DNA from: JAJDGF01 sp031549325
GTDB lineage: Bacteria > Bacillota > Clostridia > Christensenellales > Aristaeellaceae
NCBI GenBank assembly: GCA_031549325.1
Contig: JAVBQA010000061.1
Coordinates: forward strand, 1-13,064
Length of the DNA stretch: 13,064 bases
Direction of reading: 5' to 3'
Of this stretch, positions 7,137 to 13,064 are shown piece after piece (position 1 is the first letter of the stretch; every line of letters starts with the position of its first letter). The notes under the pieces are model-generated. The model searched no databases and was not told where the DNA came from. It saw only the letters and a list, made by a program, of their open reading frames with translations. The position numbers and the translations under genes were made by a program.

Positions 7137-8996
7137 ATGCGGGATGGATTCGTTCGCGTGGCGGCGGCGACGCCGCAGATTCAGCTGGCCGACCCGGCCG
7201 CCAACGCGCGGGAGGTCATCCGCCTGATGGGCGAGGCGGCCGCGCAGGACGTGAAGCTGCTGGTGTTTCCGGAGCTGTGCCTTGTGGGCGCCACCTGCGG
7301 CGACCTGTTCTTCCAGCCCGCGCTGCTCAGCGGAGCGATGGACGCGCTTTTGCAAGTGATGCAGGCCAGCGCGGGGCAGGACATGCTGACTGTTGTGGGG
7401 CTGCCGATGCCGCACGAGGGTGGGCTGTATGATTGCGCTGCCATCGTGAAGGGCGGGGAGCTGCTGGGCGTGGCGCCCAAAATTTACCTGGAGGGCGGGC
7501 AAGGGCGCTGGTTCCAAGGGGGCAAGGACCGCGCTGAGGCGGCTATGTTCTTTGGTGAGAGGGTGCCGTTTGGCGGCAAGCTCGTCTTTGCGGGCAGCAA
7601 CATGCCTGAGTTTAGTGTGGGCGTTTCGATCACCGGCGACAACTGCCGCGCGGCCAGCTGCAGCGTGGTGGCGTGTCCGTTCGCGGAACCGGAGATCGTG
7701 GGCCAGCCGGAGGCCACGCGCGCGCGGATGCTGTTCCAATCGGTGCGGCACACGGCCGCGTATGTTGTGGCCGGCGCCGGACCGGGGGAATCCACCACCG
7801 ACCATGTGTACGCCGGGCGCAACCTGGTGATCGAGTGCGGCAAGCTGCTGGCCGAGTCGAAGCCCTTTGCCGCCGGGCTTCTGGTGACAGAGCTGGATCT
7901 TGGGTACATTGCGGCGAAGCGCCGCGCCTTGGGGGGCGATCACTCGTTCGACGAGGAGCCAGTGTATTTCGCGGTGAACAAAGCGCGGCTTCAGCTGACG
8001 CGGGTGTTCGAGCAGCAGCCGTTTGTGCCGTCCGATCCGGCGCTCCGCGCCGGGCGCTGCGAGCAGATTCTGGAGATTCAGGCGCAGGGGCTGGCACAGC
8101 GGATGCGGGTGGTCGGCAGCAAGCAGGCGATCATCGGCGCCAGCGGAGGTCTCGATTCCACGCTGGCCATGCTCGTGGCGGCGCGGGCGCTGGATCGGCT
8201 GGGCCTGCCCAGGGACGGCCTGTTGTGCGTGACCATGCCCTGTTTTGGCACGACGGAGCGCACCAAATCCAACGCCGTGCTGCTCGCCGAGCGTTTGGGC
8301 GGCGCGCTGCGCGAGATCAGCGTCGCGGCGGCGGTCAGCCAGCATTTTTTGGACATTGGGCAAGACACGGCAAACCACGACGTGACCTTTGAAAACGCGC
8401 AGGCCCGCGAGCGCACCCAGGTGCTGATGGACATCGCCAACCAGACGGGCGGGCTGGTCGTCGGCACGGGAGATCTGAGCGAGCTGGCGCTGGGCTGGGC
8501 GACCTACAACGGCGACCACATGTCGATGTACGGCGTGAACGGCGGCGTGCCCAAGACGCTGGTGCGGCACCTCGTCGCCCACGCTGCGGACGCGACGGGA
8601 GATGCGCAGCTGGCCTCCGTGCTGCGCGACATTCTGTCCACGCCCGTCAGCCCGGAGCTGCTGCCCCCGGTGAATGGCGTCATCAGCCAGAAGACCGAGG
8701 AGCTGGTCGGCCCCTACGAGCTGCACGACTTTTTCCTGTACCACCTGCTGCGCCGGATGGACGAGCCGGGGAAGATCAAGCGCTTGGCGGCGCAGTCGTT
8801 TGCGGGGGTGCATGACGAGGCCGCCATCGACAAGTGGCTCAAAACCTTCCTGAAGCGGTTTTTCAGCCAGCAGTTCAAGCGCTCCTGCCTGCCGGACGGC
8901 CCGGCGGTGGGTTCGGTGTCGGTCTCTCCCCGCGGCGGGCTCGCGATGCCCAGCGACGCCGCCAGCACGCTTTGGGTCGAAAGTTTACATGAATAA
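7137..8996 (+). CDS. nadE: NAD+ synthetase, two-domain (glutamine-hydrolysing type) with altered glutaminase site
   Basis: This 619-residue enzyme makes NAD+ from nicotinate adenine dinucleotide. A nitrilase-like glutaminase domain (about 5-260) precedes the ATP-pyrophosphatase synthetase domain, whose loop GASGGLDST (334-342), MPCFGTTERT (367-376), GTGDLSELALGW and SPRGGLAMPSD are intact. In the glutaminase domain the triad Glu (E46, in FPELC) and Lys (K115, in APKIYL) are in place, but the usual EICEDLW block with the nucleophilic Cys reads SITGDNC (164-170), putting Thr166 at the Cys position. The following VPxPPS loop is missing, about 9 residues, and the loop after K115 is about 4 residues short. 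The enzyme may therefore need free ammonia. I choose ATG 7137 because MRDGFVRVAAATP matches the family N-terminus and GGAGG lies 10 bases upstream; ATG 7131 (4-base spacing) is the alternative. Monocistronic by context. Confidence 0.95.
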   Translation: MRDGFVRVAAATPQIQLADPAANAREVIRLMGEAAAQDVKLLVFPELCLVGATCGDLFFQPALLSGAMDALLQVMQASAGQDMLTVVGLPMPHEGGLYDCAAIVKGGELLGVAPKIYLEGGQGRWFQGGKDRAEAAMFFGERVPFGGKLVFAGSNMPEFSVGVSITGDNCRAASCSVVACPFAEPEIVGQPEATRARMLFQSVRHTAAYVVAGAGPGESTTDHVYAGRNLVIECGKLLAESKPFAAGLLVTELDLGYIAAKRRALGGDHSFDEEPVYFAVNKARLQLTRVFEQQPFVPSDPALRAGRCEQILEIQAQGLAQRMRVVGSKQAIIGASGGLDSTLAMLVAARALDRLGLPRDGLLCVTMPCFGTTERTKSNAVLLAERLGGALREISVAAAVSQHFLDIGQDTANHDVTFENAQARERTQVLMDIANQTGGLVVGTGDLSELALGWATYNGDHMSMYGVNGGVPKTLVRHLVAHAADATGDAQLASVLRDILSTPVSPELLPPVNGVISQKTEELVGPYELHDFFLYHLLRRMDEPGKIKRLAAQSFAGVHDEAAIDKWLKTFLKRFFSQQFKRSCLPDGPAVGSVSVSPRGGLAMPSDAASTLWVESLHE

Positions 8997-9059
8997 TCGG
9001 GAACCGCGAACCATTTAACAATAGTTTTCTAGAAATCGCGCGAAACGCTTACGATTGTG

Positions 9060-9068
9060 TGGTAAAAT
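9060..9068 (+). promoter_or_regulatory. Extended -10 promoter of the mini-lipoprotein gene
   Basis: TGG followed by TAAAAT (9063-9068, 5/6) forms an extended -10 element; no good -35 box is visible at 16-18 bases upstream. The leader that follows, about 50 bases, holds a small AAGCA-TACAT-TGCTT inverted repeat (9090-9104) just before the AGGAGG at 9113-9118. I see no intrinsic terminator for nadE between 8997 and here. Confidence 0.45.
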
Positions 9069-9127
9069 TAAGCATAGGGTTAGACGCCCAAGCATACATT
9101 GCTTACACAAATAGGAGGATTATGATC

Positions 9128-9331
9128 ATGAAGAAGCTCATCGCTCTGGTTCTCGCCGTACTGATGATGACCGCCATGCTGGCCGCCTGCTCCGCGCCGA
9201 CGACGCCGTCGGCCACCCCGGCCCCGGCTGCCACGGAAGCCGCCCCGGCCGCCACCGAGGTCGCTCCGGCCGCCACGGAAGCTGCTCCGGCTGCCACCGA
9301 GATCGCTCCGGAAGCCAGCCCGGCCACCTAA
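9128..9331 (+). CDS. Small repeat-only lipoprotein
   Basis: A 67-residue predicted lipoprotein. Residues 1-20 are a signal peptide (MKKLIALVLAVLMM...) ending in the lipobox LAAC, with Cys21 as the lipid-bearing residue. The 47-residue mature part is only Ala, Pro, Thr, Glu and a few Ser, Val and Ile, built from four copies of a 7-residue unit APAATE[AVI] and a decayed fifth. It has no aromatic residues and no Lys or Arg, and is acidic. Such strings normally act as flexible linkers between the lipid anchor and a substrate-binding domain; here the stop codon and terminator come straight after the linker, so no domain follows. ATG 9128 is preferred to ATG 9122 since AGGAGG is 9 rather than 3 bases away. 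It is its own transcription unit. I do not recognise a named family; a surface spacer or a remnant of a larger lipoprotein are both possible. Confidence 0.8.
   Translation: MKKLIALVLAVLMMTAMLAACSAPTTPSATPAPAATEAAPAATEVAPAATEAAPAATEIAPEASPAT
9221..9304 (+). repeat. 21-bp in-frame tandem repeat, four copies
   Basis: Four consecutive 21-base units begin at 9221, 9242, 9263 and 9284, each encoding APAATE plus A, V, A or I. A fifth unit at 9305 has decayed (APEASPA). The copies differ at third positions, such as GCC/GCT and ACG/ACC, so they are not freshly duplicated. Copy number changes would keep the reading frame. Confidence 0.9.
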
Positions 9332-9347
9332 GTCAACGCACAGAGAG

Positions 9348-9387
9348 ACCCCGCTTGCCATCTTATGGATGCAGGCGGGGTTTTCTT
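9348..9387 (+). terminator. Intrinsic terminator of the lipoprotein gene
   Basis: ACCCCGCTTGC (9348-9358) pairs with GCAGGCGGGGT (9371-9381) through 11 pairs with one G-T wobble. The closed apex can fold further through CCAT/ATGG, and the stem is followed by TTTTCTT. It lies 16 bases after the stop codon. Confidence 0.9.
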
Positions 9388-9400
9388 AACGGGTTGTTTC

Positions 9401-9429
9401 TTGCGGGTGGGGCGCTTGGGGCCTATACT
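9401..9429 (+). promoter_or_regulatory. Promoter of galE
   Basis: TTGCGG (9401-9406, 3/6) and TATACT (9424-9429, 5/6) are spaced by 17 bases directly after the lipoprotein terminator. Transcription would start near 9436, leaving a leader of only about 17 bases that is mostly the AAAGGGAG ribosome site. Confidence 0.55.
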
Positions 9430-9452
9430 GAAAACGAAAGGGAGCGATGCAA

Positions 9453-10466
9453 ATGAAAGTGCTTTTGACCGGCGGCGCGGGATACATCGGCGCGCACAAC
9501 GCAGTGGAGCTTCTGAACGCGGGCCACGAGATCGTGGTGGTCGACAATTACAGCAATTCCAGCCCCGAGGCGCTGGCGCGCGTGTCGGAGCTGACAGGGA
9601 AAACCTTCCCGATTTACGCGCTGGACGTGTGCGACAAGCCGGCGCTTGAGCGCGTGTTTACAGAGCAGAAGATCGACGCCGTGATTCACTTCGCCGGGTT
9701 AAAGGCGGTGGGTGAGTCGGTCGAAAAACCGCTAGAGTATTACCGGAACAACCTGGACTCCACGCTCAGCCTGCTGGAGCTGATGAAGCGGCACGGCGTG
9801 TCGTGCCTGGTGTTCAGCAGCTCCGCCACGGTGTACGGTCTGGCCGAAAAAATGCCGTTGACCGAGGACAGCCCCACCGGCTGCTCAAATCCGTATGGCT
9901 GGACGAAGTACATGATCGAACAGATTTTGCGCGATCTGGCCCATGCAGAGCCGGACTGGTCCATCATGTTGCTGCGCTACTTTAACCCGGTGGGCGCCCA
10001 TGACAGCGGCCGCATCGGCGAGGACCCGAACGGCATTCCGAACAACCTGATGCCCCGCGTGCTGCAGGCTGCCACCGGCAAGCTCGACCATCTGGGCGTG
10101 TTTGGCGCGGACTACCCGACGCCCGACGGCACCTGCATCCGCGACTACATCCATGTGGTGGATCTGGCCAAAGGACACTTGGCCGCGCTGAAGTACATCG
10201 AGGCGCACAAGGGGATCGAGACGGTGAACCTCGGAACCGGCACGGGATACTCGGTGCTCGACATCATCAAAGCGTTCAACGAGGCGAACGCGATGAACCT
10301 TCAGTACAAGGTCGAGCCGAGACGGCCGGGCGACGCCGCCGTGGGGTATGCCGATCCGGGCAAGGCGCTGGCGCTGCTTGGGTGGAAGGCCGAGAAGAGC
10401 CTGACGGACATGTGCAGGGACGCCTGGCGCTGGCAGCGGCAAAACCCGAACGGTTACGACAGTTAG
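9453..10466 (+). CDS. galE: UDP-glucose 4-epimerase
   Basis: A 337-residue extended short-chain dehydrogenase that interconverts UDP-glucose and UDP-galactose using bound NAD+. The NAD-binding motif TGGAGYIG is at 6-13 and the acidic ribose-binding stretch VVDNYSN follows strand 2. The catalytic set is S124 in FSSSATVYG, Y148 and K152 in NPYGWTKYMIEQIL; the substrate-side block LRYFNPVGAHDSGRIGEDP is intact. Length matches Escherichia coli GalE (338). ATG 9453 gives 8 bases from the GGGAG and the usual MKVLLTGGAGYIG; ATG 9447 would be only 2 bases away. It has its own promoter and terminator. No Leloir-pathway partners are adjacent, so supply of UDP-galactose for cell-surface glycans is as likely as galactose use (inference). 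Confidence 0.96.
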   Translation: MKVLLTGGAGYIGAHNAVELLNAGHEIVVVDNYSNSSPEALARVSELTGKTFPIYALDVCDKPALERVFTEQKIDAVIHFAGLKAVGESVEKPLEYYRNNLDSTLSLLELMKRHGVSCLVFSSSATVYGLAEKMPLTEDSPTGCSNPYGWTKYMIEQILRDLAHAEPDWSIMLLRYFNPVGAHDSGRIGEDPNGIPNNLMPRVLQAATGKLDHLGVFGADYPTPDGTCIRDYIHVVDLAKGHLAALKYIEAHKGIETVNLGTGTGYSVLDIIKAFNEANAMNLQYKVEPRRPGDAAVGYADPGKALALLGWKAEKSLTDMCRDAWRWQRQNPNGYDS

Positions 10467-10471
10467 CACAG

Positions 10472-10496
10472 AGCGGGCGAGGAATCGCCCGCTTTT
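10472..10496 (+). terminator. Intrinsic terminator of galE
   Basis: AGCGGGCGA (10472-10480) and TCGCCCGCT (10485-10493) form a perfect 9-bp stem with a GGAA tetraloop and a short T run (10493-10496), beginning 6 bases after the galE stop. The short T-tract leaves room for read-through into the next gene. Confidence 0.88.
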
Positions 10497-10552
10497 GGTT
10501 ACATGGGCATCCGCACCAATGGCCATGCTACGCATACAAAGGAGGAGTGGTC

Positions 10553-11503
10553 ATGCGCATCAAAGGGAACAAGGTGGGCATCGTAGGCGCGGGGCAGGTG
10601 GGCGCGACGTCTGCGTACACGCTGCTGATCTCCGGGCTGGTGTCCGAGCTGGTGTTGGTGGATCTGAATGAGAAAAAGTCCAGCGGCGAGGTGCTGGACC
10701 TGTCCCACGGCATCCCGCTGTGCCCGCCTGCGGAGATCGGCTACGGCGGTTACGACCGCCTGGCCGGGTCGGACATCGTGGTGCTGACGGCGGGCGTTGG
10801 GCAGCAGCCGGGCGAGACGCGGATGGATCTGGTGAGGCGCAACATCGAGGTGTTCCGGCAGATCGTGCCCGAGGTGGTGCGATACGCGCCGGACGCCATC
10901 CTGCTCGTGGTCACCAACCCCGTAGACATTCTGACGTATGAGACGCTCCAAATCTCCGGCCTGCCCGCGTCCCGTGTGATCGGATCGGGCACGGTGCTGG
11001 ACACGTCGCGCCTCAAGCAGCTGCTGAGCAAGCACACCGGCGTCGACCCGCGCAGCATCCATACCTTTGTGCTCGGCGAGCACGGAGACACCGAGCTGGC
11101 CGCCTGGAGCCGCACCACCATCGCCGGGCAGAGCATCGACGAGTTCTGCGCGGGTTGCTGTGCCTGCGGGGGCAGCCTGGCCGCCGAGATCAAGGCGCAG
11201 TTCGACGCCGAGGTGCGCAACGTGGCTTACACCATCATCGAGCGCAAGGGCGCGACCTATTACGCGGTGGCGCTGGCGGTCAGGCGCATTGTGGAGGCAA
11301 TCCTGCGCGATGAAAGCTCCATCCTGACGGTGTCGTCGCTCTTGAATGGCCAGTACGACTTGGAGGACGTCTGCCTCAGTCTTCCGAGCATCGTGTCCGC
11401 CCGGGGCATCGAGCGCGTGGTGAGCATCGGACTGGACACGGAGGAGACACAACTGCTGAGAAAGAGCGGCGCCGCATTGAAGCAAATCCTAAGCGAACTC
11501 TAA
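10553..11503 (+). CDS. ldh: L-lactate dehydrogenase
   Basis: A 316-residue NAD-dependent enzyme reducing pyruvate to lactate, the usual way to reoxidise NADH in fermentation. The nucleotide fold GAGQVGAT is at 12-19 with D37 to bind the ribose. Gln85 in GQQPGETR marks lactate over malate specificity, since malate dehydrogenases carry Arg there. R90, N122 in VVTNPVDIL, R153 and the catalytic H177 in GEHGDTE complete the active site. ATG 10553 has AAAGGAGG with 7 bases spacing; the open frame upstream runs back into galE and is not coding. A cysteine cluster, C199, C202, C203 and C205, sits just after the active-site region. It follows the galE terminator with no convincing promoter, so partial read-through is possible. 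Confidence 0.95.
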   Translation: MRIKGNKVGIVGAGQVGATSAYTLLISGLVSELVLVDLNEKKSSGEVLDLSHGIPLCPPAEIGYGGYDRLAGSDIVVLTAGVGQQPGETRMDLVRRNIEVFRQIVPEVVRYAPDAILLVVTNPVDILTYETLQISGLPASRVIGSGTVLDTSRLKQLLSKHTGVDPRSIHTFVLGEHGDTELAAWSRTTIAGQSIDEFCAGCCACGGSLAAEIKAQFDAEVRNVAYTIIERKGATYYAVALAVRRIVEAILRDESSILTVSSLLNGQYDLEDVCLSLPSIVSARGIERVVSIGLDTEETQLLRKSGAALKQILSEL

Positions 11504-11525
11504 TGAAAATCTATTGGCATTTTCA
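11504..11525 (+). other. AT-rich hairpin after ldh
   Basis: TGAAAAT (11504-11510) and ATTTTCA (11519-11525) form a 7-bp stem around CTATTGGC, beginning directly after the ldh stop. It overlaps the -35 box of the next gene (11514-11519) and lacks a T-tract, so it is a doubtful terminator. No other ldh terminator was seen. Confidence 0.35.
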
Positions 11526-11543
11526 GGGTGGGTGGTGTATAAT
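11514..11543 (+). promoter_or_regulatory. Promoter of the small membrane protein gene
   Basis: TTGGCA (11514-11519, 5/6) and a perfect TATAAT (11538-11543) are spaced by 18 bases. Transcription should start near 11550, about 28 bases before the ATG. Confidence 0.75.
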
Positions 11544-11577
11544 CTGCACATGAGTTGAGAAAAGGAGTGAGTCACAC

Positions 11578-11919
11578 ATGGCGACGCCCAGTTTTGATTC
11601 GCAGGATGTCCAGCAAAACAAGGTGCTGGGAGGTCTTGGATACTTGGTTTTCTTCATTCCGATGCTGGCATGCCCAAGCTCGAAATTTGGCAGGTTCGCG
11701 GCCAACCAGGGCCTGATTGGGCTGGTGTTGATGATTGCGGTGTGGCTCGTGTCGATGATTCTGGGCTGGATCCCGCTGATCGGCTGGCTGGTGAGCATCG
11801 CCGCGTATCTGGCGAACCTGCTGATTGGGCTGCTGATGCTGTACTACACCTTCAAAGCTGTTGCGCAAGGGGAGGCCAAGGCGTTCCCGGTGGTGGGCGG
11901 CATTCAGCTGATCAAGTAA
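11578..11919 (+). CDS. Small three-helix membrane protein, DUF4870/Tic20-like
   Basis: A 113-residue integral membrane protein. Hydrophobic segments lie at about 17-32, 45-63 and 66-92, separated by a short polar loop holding CPSSKFGRFAANQG (32-45). The loop pattern of F-x-R-F-x-A-N-Q-G between helices one and two is typical of DUF4870/Tic20-like small membrane proteins, whose job in bacteria is not known. The ends are polar and the C-terminal tail QGEAKAFPVVGGIQLIK may be amphipathic. AAAGGAG lies 10 bases before the ATG. It has a strong promoter and its own terminator, so it is probably expressed alone. The family assignment rests on motif resemblance; gene identity as a real membrane protein is much more certain than its family. 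Confidence 0.85.
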   Translation: MATPSFDSQDVQQNKVLGGLGYLVFFIPMLACPSSKFGRFAANQGLIGLVLMIAVWLVSMILGWIPLIGWLVSIAAYLANLLIGLLMLYYTFKAVAQGEAKAFPVVGGIQLIK

Positions 11920-11935
11920 ACCGGACGCGTTGGCG

Positions 11936-11963
11936 AAGAGCCGTTTGATAGCGGCTCTTTTTT
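11936..11963 (+). terminator. Intrinsic terminator of the small membrane protein gene
   Basis: AAGAGCCG (11936-11943) pairs with CGGCTCTT (11952-11959) around an 8-base loop, running into six T (11958-11963). It ends one base before the -35 box of the following gene. Confidence 0.92.
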
Positions 11964-11964
11964 G

Positions 11965-11993
11965 TTGACAGCGCGGAGGTTCATCGGTAGAAT
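11965..11993 (+). promoter_or_regulatory. Near-consensus promoter of the phosphoribosyltransferase gene
   Basis: A perfect TTGACA (11965-11970) and TAGAAT (11988-11993, 5/6) are spaced by exactly 17 bases. It is the best sigma-A match in the window. Start is expected near 12000 with a leader of about 32 bases, too short for a purine riboswitch. Confidence 0.85.
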
Positions 11994-12031
11994 GGTGAAG
12001 GATAACCATCACATACTGGAGGATCAACCGG

Positions 12032-12598
12032 ATGCATGAGCAGAAGTATCATCATATCCACCTGGCGGGGCTTGAACGGGATCTACCGCTGTGCCCGCTG
12101 AATGACGAGCTATATATCGGCGCGTTTGTGATTTTTGGCGATGTGGAGCTGACGGAGGCTTGCGCGCGCGAGCTGCTGAAAAAAGCGCCGCCCCATGACG
12201 TGCTGATCACCGCCGAATCGAAGGGCATCCCACTGGTGTACGCCATGGCGCGCCAGAGCGGCGTGAACAAGTATTTGCTGTGCCGAAAGGCTCCCAAGCT
12301 GTACATGAAGGATGTGCACTCCGCCGAGGTGCAATCCATCACCACCGCCAACAGGCAGATGCTGTACATCGATGGCTCAGATGCCGAGTTCATGAAGGGG
12401 AAGCGCGTGCTGCTGGTGGACGACGTGATTTCGACGGGCGAGTCGCTGCACGCCATGGAGACGCTGGTGCAGAGCGTGGGCGGCATCATCGCTGGGCGGA
12501 TGGCGATTCTGGCTGAAGGCGACGCCATGCACAGGGACGATTTGATATACCTCGAGAAGCTGCCGCTGTTCGATAAGGATGGGCGGCCGGTGGCGTGA
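12032..12598 (+). CDS. APRT-like purine phosphoribosyltransferase
   Basis: A 188-residue type I phosphoribosyltransferase. The PRPP-binding motif VLLVDDVISTGES is at 126-138, with the two adjacent Asp (130-131) that contact the ribose hydroxyls. The diphosphate-loop motif ITAESKGIPL is at 59-68, and RKAPKLYM (85-92) leads into the flexible hood. The arrangement and the late AILAEGDA fit the adenine phosphoribosyltransferase group, enzymes that salvage a purine base with PRPP to give the nucleotide; xanthine or guanine as substrate cannot be excluded from sequence, so no symbol is given. GGAGG lies 9 bases before the ATG. It has a near-consensus promoter but no terminator of its own before the insertion sequence that starts about 25 bases after its stop codon. 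Confidence 0.9.
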   Translation: MHEQKYHHIHLAGLERDLPLCPLNDELYIGAFVIFGDVELTEACARELLKKAPPHDVLITAESKGIPLVYAMARQSGVNKYLLCRKAPKLYMKDVHSAEVQSITTANRQMLYIDGSDAEFMKGKRVLLVDDVISTGESLHAMETLVQSVGGIIAGRMAILAEGDAMHRDDLIYLEKLPLFDKDGRPVA

Positions 12599-12656
12599 TT
12601 CGAAGAGCATCAATTCCACTCTAGGTAAGCGCTGATTAAATCATCCAACCGGGACG

Positions 12657-12665
12657 TGGTATAAT
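12657..12665 (+). promoter_or_regulatory. Transposase promoter, extended -10
   Basis: TGG then a perfect TATAAT (12660-12665) forms an extended -10 element; the best -35 candidate, TTAAAT at 12636-12641, is weak. Being inside the element, it would travel with it. Confidence 0.55.
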
Positions 12666-12695
12666 AAGAACACCACACATCGGAGGGAGATTGTG

Positions 12696-13064
12696 ATGAA
12701 ACAGCAGAGCATCAGCGACGTGGAATACGGGAACCGGAAGCGGAAGCGTGAAGAGTTCTTGGAAGCGATGGACGCGGTGATCCCGTGGGACGAGATGGCG
12801 TCGCTGATCGAGCCGCACTACTACGCGGGGAGGAGAGGCCGGCCGCCGCGCGGGATCGAGATGATGCTGCGGATGTACCTGCTGCAGGTTTGGTTCAACC
12901 TATCTGACGAGGGTGTAGAGGATGCGATCTACGACAGCTACGCGTTCAAGCAGTTCATGGGCGTGGACTTCATGGAGACGGAGCAGGTGCCGGACGCGAC
13001 GACTTTGTGCAACTTCCGCAAGCTGATGCACGAGAGCGGGATCGCGGAGCGGTTCTTCGAGAGC
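12696..13064 (+). CDS. IS5-family transposase, N-terminal part
   Basis: The frame is open from ATG 12696 to the last base (123 codons) and continues beyond the window. The text follows the N-terminal InsH-type domain (DUF772) of IS5 transposases: PWDEMASLIEPHYY (30-43), GRRGRPPRGIEMMLRMYLLQ (45-64, with x positions varying in the family), WFNLSDEGVEDAIYDS and VPDATTLCNFRKLM. This region binds DNA; the catalytic DDE residues lie downstream and cannot be checked here. GGAGG lies 9 bases before the ATG. There is no internal stop or frameshift in the visible part, so the element may be intact. Confidence 0.92.
   Translation, partial: MKQQSISDVEYGNRKRKREEFLEAMDAVIPWDEMASLIEPHYYAGRRGRPPRGIEMMLRMYLLQVWFNLSDEGVEDAIYDSYAFKQFMGVDFMETEQVPDATTLCNFRKLMHESGIAERFFES

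Larger units (their letters stand above)
12625..13064 (+). mobile_element. IS5-family insertion sequence, left part, runs off the window
   Basis: The left end is placed where CTAG (12621-12624), a plausible IS5-type target site, meets GTAAGCGCTGATTAAATC. That gives about 70 bases before the transposase start, a usual distance in this family. The boundary may be one to four bases off, because the right terminal repeat and the second target copy lie outside the window. Confidence 0.7.

Noticed and set aside
6975..8813. A 612-codon open frame antisense to nadE
   Set aside because: It mirrors nadE exactly, is His/Arg/Gln-rich with no recognisable domain, and is the expected by-product of GC-rich third positions on the real gene.
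9005..9040. nadE terminator from CGCGA...TCGCG and TTTCTAGAAA
   Set aside because: The first pairing has a long loop, the second is a loop-less palindrome, and neither has a T-tract.
9221..9325. CRISPR-like regular repeat
   Set aside because: Units are directly adjacent without spacers and encode an in-frame peptide repeat with synonymous differences.
10382..10552. Upstream extension of ldh into galE
   Set aside because: It crosses the galE stop and terminator, and the ribosome site at 10541 clearly serves the ATG at 10553.
11994..12031. Purine riboswitch before the phosphoribosyltransferase
   Set aside because: The leader is about 32 bases, far shorter than a purine aptamer.

Overview
The window looks like chromosome from a GC-rich, low-complexity-lipoprotein-bearing member of the Clostridia (Bacillota). 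The grounds are AGGAGG-type ribosome binding sites, consensus sigma-A-like promoters, compact intrinsic terminators, a HelD-type helicase, a two-domain NAD synthetase and an Ala/Pro/Thr/Glu-repeat lipoprotein. A Christensenellales-like host is my guess from general resemblance only. Thirteen of the genes and gene fragments are ordinary protein-coding genes or an IS; no RNA genes, CRISPR arrays or phage modules were seen, and there is no gene-free stretch over 300 bases.

Left half, minus strand (1-7024). A four-gene operon runs leftward from a promoter at 6996-7024: helD-like helicase, a BaiN/HI0933-family flavoprotein, a second larger FAD-dependent oxidoreductase (COG2509 type), and rmuC. The first three genes are joined by 4-base ATGA overlaps; rmuC follows after 73 bases holding a GC-rich hairpin. 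Further left is a separate gene for an exported PEBP-fold (YbhB/YbcL) protein with its own promoter (672-700) and a strong terminator (15-52).

Right half, plus strand (7076-13064). Divergent from helD is nadE, the glutamine-dependent-type NAD+ synthetase, whose N-terminal glutaminase domain appears to have lost its catalytic cysteine. Then come a 67-residue lipoprotein that is almost only 7-residue repeats, galE (UDP-glucose 4-epimerase), an L-lactate dehydrogenase, a small three-helix membrane protein, and an APRT-like phosphoribosyltransferase. Most have their own promoter and terminator, so this is a string of short transcription units, not one operon. The window ends inside an IS5-family insertion sequence that begins about 25 bases after the phosphoribosyltransferase stop codon.

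Functionally the window mixes housekeeping metabolism (NAD synthesis, NADH reoxidation by lactate dehydrogenase, sugar-nucleotide interconversion, purine salvage) with an operon joining RNA-polymerase/genome-maintenance proteins to two flavoproteins of unknown substrate. I found no clear new multi-gene defence or mobile system. The best leads are the apparently glutaminase-dead NadE, the linker-only mini-lipoprotein and the helD-flavoprotein-rmuC operon.
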